Shown: in pieces, positions 59,971-64,000 of the stretch
Position numbering within the stretch: the stretch's first letter is position 1
Layout: the number at the start of each line of letters is the position of its first letter
Assembly (NCBI RefSeq): GCF_023276355.1
Contig: NZ_JALLPL010000001.1
Location: 1,364,001-1,428,000, forward strand
Source of the DNA: Haloplanus sp. XH21
GTDB taxonomy: Archaea; Halobacteriota; Halobacteria; Halobacteriales; Haloferacaceae
Length of the DNA stretch: 64,000 nucleotides
Direction of reading: 5' to 3'
Position numbers and translations under genes: made by a program
Notes under the pieces: generated by a model
Databases searched by the model: none
What the model saw: the letters and a program-made list of their open reading frames with translations, nothing else
Told to the model about the DNA's origin: nothing

Positions 59971-60005
59971 TAATATTTGTAGATACGGCGACGGGAGCGT
60001 CGCCG
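59971..60005 (-). promoter_or_regulatory. cysS promoter with adjacent hairpin
   Basis: TATA box AAATATTA (59971-59978, minus strand) predicts a start near 59948, five bases before the cysS ATG. Directly upstream of the box lies the perfect hairpin CGGCGACG / CGTCGCCG with loop GGAG (59986-60005), at the usual position of an activator site or BRE. Confidence 0.6.
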
Positions 60006-60029
60006 ACGCAGCACACCGGATTTGGAGAT

Positions 60030-60046
60030 GTCACTCCGAGAGTGAC
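60030..60046 (-). terminator. Hairpin downstream of the trmB stop codon
   Basis: GTCACTC / GAGTGAC with a three-base loop, starting three bases after the regulator stop codon on the minus strand. No T-run follows on that strand, so termination is only suggested by position. Confidence 0.35.
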
Positions 60047-60048
60047 AA

Positions 60049-60852
60049 CTATCGGCTCGAATCCCGTGCCGGGACGAGGCCCTGTGCCATGAGGCGGCGC
60101 GCGATGACGACCAGGCCGTTGCGGAACCCGGTTCCGAAGATGGCGTGCTCCTCCCCCGTGTCGGGGACGAGCGTGCTGACGAGAATGGCCGAGCGGTCGG
60201 CCAGAAGGAGACGACCGATCGCCAGGTTCTCCTGGCTCGCGTCGTCGGCCTGGAGCCCGCCGAGCCCCGAAACGAACGTTCGGGCGTCCGGAACCGCGGC
60301 GTGAATTTGCTCCTGAAGCGACTCCGAGACCGTCCCGACGAACAGCTCCGTCTCCTCGTCGATGCCGGTCAGGCAGGTCACGAGTTCGTCCGTCAGCAGC
60401 GACTGCTCGCCGAGACCCAACACGACTTCGTCGGTCGTGTCCTCGATGAGCTGTTGGGTCCGGTTCTCGATGGCCTGGCTGCCGGCCATCGACCAGATCT
60501 CCTGGGCAGTGTCCTCCTGTTCCGAGGCCACGTCCTCCGTCCGTTCCAGGGCGCTGGCGAGCCGGTCGACCCGCGATTCGTACTGGTCGCGGAGCGTCTC
60601 CGTCGCCTCGCCGAGCGGGACCGCTCGGAACCGCTGTGGATTCGAATGCTGCACCTCGACGAGACCCTGGGCTTCCAGCACCCGGATCGCATCGTACACC
60701 CGCGTCCGAGGCACGTCGGTCACCTCGCTGAGTCGCTTTGCGGTCCCCATATCGAGGCGTGAGAGACCGACGAAGCATTTCGCTTCGTACTCTTTCAGTC
60801 CCAGTTCCTGGAGCGCCTCGACTGCCTGATCCGTAGCATCAGTTCTACTCAT
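60049..60852 (-). CDS. TrmB-family transcription regulator
   Basis: 267 residues. N-terminal winged helix VEALQELGLKEYEAKCFVGLSRLDMGTAKRLSEVTDVPRTRVYDAIRVLEAQGLVEVQHSNPQRFRAVP, coiled linker, then a PLD-like sensor domain (EVVLGLGEQSLLTDELVTCLTGIDEETELFVGTVSESL, LLLADRSAILVSTLVPDTGEEHAIFGTGFRNGLVVIARRLM). The shorter C-terminus lacks the sugar-binding extension of Thermococcus TrmB. Typical haloarchaeal TrmB regulators control sugar or iron metabolism. It faces a decayed paralogue (61111-61907) across a 258-base gap. AATTATCG near 60886 is the likely TATA box. Confidence 0.9.
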   Translation of the reverse strand: MSRTDATDQAVEALQELGLKEYEAKCFVGLSRLDMGTAKRLSEVTDVPRTRVYDAIRVLEAQGLVEVQHSNPQRFRAVPLGEATETLRDQYESRVDRLASALERTEDVASEQEDTAQEIWSMAGSQAIENRTQQLIEDTTDEVVLGLGEQSLLTDELVTCLTGIDEETELFVGTVSESLQEQIHAAVPDARTFVSGLGGLQADDASQENLAIGRLLLADRSAILVSTLVPDTGEEHAIFGTGFRNGLVVIARRLMAQGLVPARDSSR

Positions 60853-61017
60853 GTGTCCCAACCACCGGACTGATCCGGATATGCGATAATTCGACCTCGG
60901 AACGGATAGACGTTGCCACTCCCGCAGTCTCACACCTCTACCGCCGTTGACCGGCGAGAGGCCGAGCGTAGCGTCGCAAGCCGACCATCGACGGGGCCGT
61001 ACCGTGCCGCAGTCAGT

Positions 61018-61036
61018 TGATTAACTCAATTAATCA
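61018..61036. promoter_or_regulatory. Palindromic operator between the two trmB copies
   Basis: TGATTAA-CTCAA-TTAATCA, a perfect seven-base inverted repeat in an AT-rich patch, followed by TATA-like GTAATTATAGG (61041-61051) directed towards the decayed copy. A 14-base direct repeat TGTGTCCCAACCAC occurs at 60852-60865 (start of the intact gene) and at 61091-61104 (upstream of the decayed gene), a second candidate site. The rest of the 258-base gap (60853-61110) shows no gene. Confidence 0.55.
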
Positions 61037-61110
61037 CAAAGTAATTATAGGGGGAGTAGTTCTACCGGTATCCGGCACGCAGCCTCGGATTGTGTCCCAA
61101 CCACGACCCG

Positions 61111-61907
61111 ATGCGTGTCCTCGACCACCTCTGTGGTCGAGTTTCACTCATACAACCGCATGTCCACCCGGTCGAGAACCCACGTGACGCCGCCGTCGAG
61201 AAGCTCGAACAGCTCGGGCTGAGTGCGTATGCGGCGCGGACGTTCGTGGCGCTCGTTTCCCCTCGGCACGGGGACGGCGAAGGACGTGAGTCAGATATCG
61301 GATGTCTCCCGGACCCGGGTGTACGACGCCGTCGACGAGCTCCACGACCGCGGGCTGGTCGACATCAAACAGACCTCGCCAAAGGAGTTCTGGGCCGTGT
61401 CGGCCGAAACGACTGGCCGCGCTGACGACGGCCCTGGACGAACTCGAATCCGTCGAGCGCCGGGAGGAACAACGCGGCGTCTGGACCGTCGACGGGGGCA
61501 GTGCGGTCACCGACCGAGTGTTCGAGTTCTTCCGCAATGCGGAGGAGGAAATCGTCTACATGACCGTCGAAGGACTGCTCACCGAGGAGATCATTTCGGA
61601 ACTCCGTGCCGCCGCGGACCGCGGCGTCACCATCCGACTCGCAGGGCTGTCCCCACGCGTGCAAGAGCGGATCGAAGCAGCGGTTCCCGAGGCCGAAACC
61701 TTCGAATCGCTGTGGGACTGGGCGGAGACGCCGGCCGGTCGCCTCCTGATGGTCGATCGGGATCGGACGCTCGTGAGCGTCCTCGTCGACGACACCGCGA
61801 CCGACACCCGATCCGAGACGGCGATCTGGGGTTCGGGCGATCGGAACGGCCTGGTCGTCGTCTTGCGGGCCATCTTCACCTGGCACCTCAACGATGAGCG
61901 AGACTGA
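61111..61907 (+). pseudogene. Decayed TrmB-family regulator paralogue
   Basis: Three reading frames make one TrmB protein. Frame 1 (from ATG 61111): VEKLEQLGLSAYAARTFVALVS; frame 2: LGTGTAKDVSQISDVSRTRVYDAVDELHDRGLVDIKQTSPKEFWAVSAETT; frame 3: RLAALTTALDELESVERREEQRGVWTVDGGSAVTDRVFEFFRNAEEEIVYMTVEGLL and on to SETAIWGSGDRNGLVVVLRAIFTWHL. The first shift is exactly one extra C in CCCC at 61259-61262; removing it aligns gap-free with the intact paralogue. At about 61411-61419 roughly ten residues are also missing compared with the paralogue, so sequencing error alone does not explain it. Confidence 0.85.
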
Positions 61908-61928
61908 GACGGTGCGTGGTCACTGTTT

Positions 61929-61947
61929 GCCGGCGGTCACCGCCGGC
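61929..61947. terminator. GC-rich hairpin after the decayed regulator
   Basis: GCCGGCGG / CCGCCGGC with loop TCA, 22 bases after the decayed gene. A TATATC at 62025-62030, 30 bases before the proC ATG, shows that proC has its own start, so the hairpin probably separates the two units. Confidence 0.4.
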
Positions 61948-62057
61948 GCGAAGCGGCGGTTGTCCGACGATCCAGATTCGCTGCTCGCGAGCCACGCCGC
62001 GAGTTCGTCGGGAATCAAAGTGTGTATATCGGGGACGCGGTTTAGGGACCGTATAGA

Positions 62058-62840
62058 ATGGTTACCGTCAGCATCATCGGCTGTGGGAATATGGGCAGTG
62101 CCCTCATCACGGGACTCGCTCGGGCGGGCAACCACCGAGTGACGGCGTGCGATCCGAACCAAGACGCGCTCGACGCCGTGGCGTCGCACTGCTGGAAGAC
62201 GACGACCGATCCCGCCGAGGCGACCGGTCCGGAGGTGGACGTGGTCGTCGTCGCGGTGAAACCCGACGTGGTCGGCGCGGTCCTGGAGGAGATCGATCTC
62301 GATCCGTCACAGACGCTGGTCACCATCGCGGCGGGCGTCCCGCGATCCTTCGTCGCCGAGCGGACCGACGCCTCGGTCGTCCGCGTCATGCCCAACCTCG
62401 CCGCCGAGACGGGGGATATGGCGGCGGCCGTCGTCTGGGACGACCCCGACGAGGATGTCCGTGCCCTCCTCGAGGACCTCGGGGCGTTCGTCGTGATCGA
62501 GGAGGACCTGATGCACGTGGCGACGGCGCTCAACGGGAGCGGCCCGGCCTTCGTCTTCTATTTCCTCAAGGCGATGAAACTCGCGGCGGTCGATCAGGGG
62601 ATGGACCCGGACGACGCGGAGACGCTCTCCGCCCAGACGTTCAAGGGCGCCGCGGAGACGGTGCTCCGCTCCGACCGCAGCGTCGACGACCTCATCGACG
62701 CCGTCTGTTCGCCCAACGGGACGACCATCGAGGGGATGGAAGTCCTCTGGGACAGCGATGTCGAAGCCGTCGTCAACGAGACGCTCGCCGCCGCGGCCGA
62801 CCGCTCCCGGGAACTGGCGGGTGAGTTCGACGATGCGTGA
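62058..62840 (+). CDS. proC: Pyrroline-5-carboxylate reductase
   Basis: Last step of proline synthesis, reducing pyrroline-5-carboxylate with NAD(P)H. 260 residues: [21 protein letters not shown] (Rossmann), [39 protein letters not shown] and [46 protein letters not shown] followed by [13 protein letters not shown]. Standard motifs and length. Predicted near-leaderless. Overlaps proB by eight bases; order proC-proB-proA forms the operon. Confidence 0.96.
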   Translation: MVTVSIIGCGNMGSALITGLARAGNHRVTACDPNQDALDAVASHCWKTTTDPAEATGPEVDVVVVAVKPDVVGAVLEEIDLDPSQTLVTIAAGVPRSFVAERTDASVVRVMPNLAAETGDMAAAVVWDDPDEDVRALLEDLGAFVVIEEDLMHVATALNGSGPAFVFYFLKAMKLAAVDQGMDPDDAETLSAQTFKGAAETVLRSDRSVDDLIDAVCSPNGTTIEGMEVLWDSDVEAVVNETLAAAADRSRELAGEFDDA

Positions 62841-63672
62841 ACTCTCCGCCGTCGACGACGCCGAGGCCGACCGAGCGCGGCAGCTCGCGGCCAACGCCGA
62901 CCGCGTCGTCGTCAAGGCCGGCACCAACTCCCTGACCGACGACGAGTCCAACCTCGACGACGACAAACTCGACAAACTCGTCGACGACATCGCCGACCTG
63001 CTGGAGCGAGACAAGGACATCGTCCTCGTCTCCTCGGGCGCCATCGGCGCCGGCATGGGGCGGATCGGCTACGACGACGAGACCCTCGAGGAGTCCCAGG
63101 CGCTGTCGACGGTCGGGCAGAGCCACCTCATGCGGCGCTACACCGAGAGCTTCGAGCGGTACGGCCGCAAGATTGCGCAGGTGCTGGTGACCGAACACGA
63201 CCTGGACAACCCCGAGCGGTTCACCAACTTCCGCAACACCATCGAGACGCTGCTGGACTGGGGCGTCGTGCCCATCATCAACGAGAACGACGCCGTCGCG
63301 ACCGAGGAGATCCGCATCGGCGACAACGACATGCTGTCGTCGTCGGTCGCCATCGGCATCGACGCCGACCTGTTGGTGACGCTCACCGACGTCGGTGGCG
63401 TCTACACCGGTAACCCGAAGTCGGATCCCGCCGCGGAACTGATCGAGGCAGTCGGCCGCAACTACGCCGCGGTCGAGGAGCGCATCGACGCGAGTTCCAG
63501 CGGCGAGTTCGGCGGCATTCAGACCAAAGTCCGGGGTGCCCGCGAGTCGAGCGAACACGGCATCCCGGCGATCATCGCGCGGTCGACCGAACCGGACGTG
63601 CTGGAAAAAATCGCTACTGGCAAGCCCGTGGGAACCGTATTCGTCCCCGTGAACGGAGTCATCGATGACTGA
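62833..63672 (+). CDS. proB: Glutamate 5-kinase
   Basis: 279 residues. Phosphorylates glutamate, the first step of proline synthesis. Amino-acid-kinase fold: [139 protein letters not shown] and [26 protein letters not shown]. The C-terminal PUA domain of many bacterial enzymes is absent. Overlaps proC and proA by eight bases each. Confidence 0.96.
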   Translation: MRELSAVDDAEADRARQLAANADRVVVKAGTNSLTDDESNLDDDKLDKLVDDIADLLERDKDIVLVSSGAIGAGMGRIGYDDETLEESQALSTVGQSHLMRRYTESFERYGRKIAQVLVTEHDLDNPERFTNFRNTIETLLDWGVVPIINENDAVATEEIRIGDNDMLSSSVAIGIDADLLVTLTDVGGVYTGNPKSDPAAELIEAVGRNYAAVEERIDASSSGEFGGIQTKVRGARESSEHGIPAIIARSTEPDVLEKIATGKPVGTVFVPVNGVIDD

Positions 63673-64000
63673 GCAAACCACCGAAGCGAAAGTCGCGGAG
63701 GCACAGACCGCCGCGTTGGACCTGGCGAACGTGTCCGACGAGACGCGCCGCGCGGCCTTACACGACATCGCCGACGCCATCGAGGCGAACACCGAGACCA
63801 TCCTCGAGGCCAACGAGGACGACGTCGCGGAGGCCGAGGCGATGCTCGAAGCCGGCGAGTACAGCCGTGCGCTCGTCGACCGCCTCGAACTCTCGGCGTC
63901 GAAACTGGAGAGCATCGCCGAGATGGTGCGCAGCGTCGCGGCACAGGACGACCCTCTCGGGAAGACGCTCGCGTCGCGCCGTCTGGACGACGGCCTCGAA
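63665..64000 (+). CDS. proA: Glutamate-5-semialdehyde dehydrogenase, N-terminal part (cut by window edge)
   Basis: Gamma-glutamyl phosphate reductase, the second step of proline synthesis. Only 112 residues are visible, starting [99 protein letters not shown]. This matches the aldehyde-dehydrogenase-type N-terminal helices of ProA. Starts eight bases before the proB stop, as in proC-proB. Continues beyond base 64000. Confidence 0.95.
   Translation, partial: MTEQTTEAKVAEAQTAALDLANVSDETRRAALHDIADAIEANTETILEANEDDVAEAEAMLEAGEYSRALVDRLELSASKLESIAEMVRSVAAQDDPLGKTLASRRLDDGLE

Noticed and set aside
61111-61907. Explaining the broken TrmB copy purely as sequencing error
   Set aside because: The extra C alone could be an error, but the second break also lacks about ten residues compared with the intact paralogue.
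61894-62142. Small plus-strand frame over the proC promoter
   Set aside because: It crosses the hairpin, the TATA box and the proC start, and has no family resemblance.
1-64000. rRNA, tRNA, CRISPR arrays, intact insertion sequences, replication origin
   Set aside because: No tRNA-like T-arm with cloverleaf context, no regularly spaced identical repeats and no transposase or integrase frame were found by eye; a tRNA or CRISPR search program would be decisive.

Overview
The window is chromosomal DNA from a halophilic archaeon (class Halobacteria); the genus cannot be fixed from sequence alone. It is very GC-rich, and the predicted proteins are strongly acidic. Genes overlap as ATGA, GTGA or TGATG, and several good TATA boxes sit about 27 bases upstream of the start codon, the layout of leaderless transcripts. 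Archaeal markers are present: NAC, transcription factor S, archaeal-type TrmI, Complex I without its NADH module, a PurN-PurH fusion, TrmB regulators, a bacterio-opsin-activator-type regulator and a geranylgeranyl reductase. I see no rRNA, tRNA, CRISPR array, intact transposase or origin.

Layout. 1-4530 (minus): branched-chain amino acid genes leuA-type, ilvB, ilvN and ilvC (cut by the window edge), with a 217-base leader before ilvB. 4746-8239: a cupin, small haloarchaeal families, FolD and a ribbon-helix-helix protein. 8313-11428: a bat-type regulator divergent from a single-subunit quinol nitric-oxide reductase, with paired operator-like palindromes between them. 11572-16822: an MFS transporter, MenE, methylmalonyl-CoA epimerase and the mutase large subunit. 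16973-24049: creatininase family, NAC-TrmI, transcription factor S, enoyl-CoA hydratase, a PD-(D/E)xK-like protein and a Nudix hydrolase. 24268-34280: uS10-like protein, NhaC, an AbgA-like hydrolase, lipid reductase, phosphohexomutase, a lower-GC methyltransferase and glutaredoxin. 34334-39617: purB, purN-purH fusion, purK, purE. 39748-50161: an eleven-gene nuo operon. 50174-58468: RCK-DHH phosphoesterase, CBS-ParB protein, M24 peptidase, a DRTGG-domain pseudogene, ZIP transporter and TrxB. 58465-64000: CysS, an intact TrmB facing a decayed TrmB copy, and proC-proB-proA (proA cut by the edge).

How it fits together. Most of the window is core metabolism: branched-chain amino acid, proline, purine, folate, quinone and lipid synthesis, plus respiration. 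Complex I (probably fed by ferredoxin or another donor, since NuoEFG are absent) and MenE support a menaquinone chain, and the nitric-oxide reductase adds an anaerobic branch.

The most interesting items are regulatory. (1) A predicted leaderless 34-codon reading frame at the 5' end of the ilvB leader ends in IRGVDGSIGPIVGAL, and its stop codon lies inside a GC-rich hairpin; this resembles a branched-chain amino acid attenuator. (2) The leuA-type gene has its only well-placed ATG in a different frame. (3) A family of about 65-76-base palindromic repeats lies in at least five intergenic gaps, plus two degenerate candidates. (4) A CGAA-N4-TTCG palindrome pair precedes norB, and a weaker similarly placed pair precedes a cupin gene. 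(5) A haloarchaeal protein carries a clear PD-x8-ENK nuclease signature and a C-terminal cysteine cluster.
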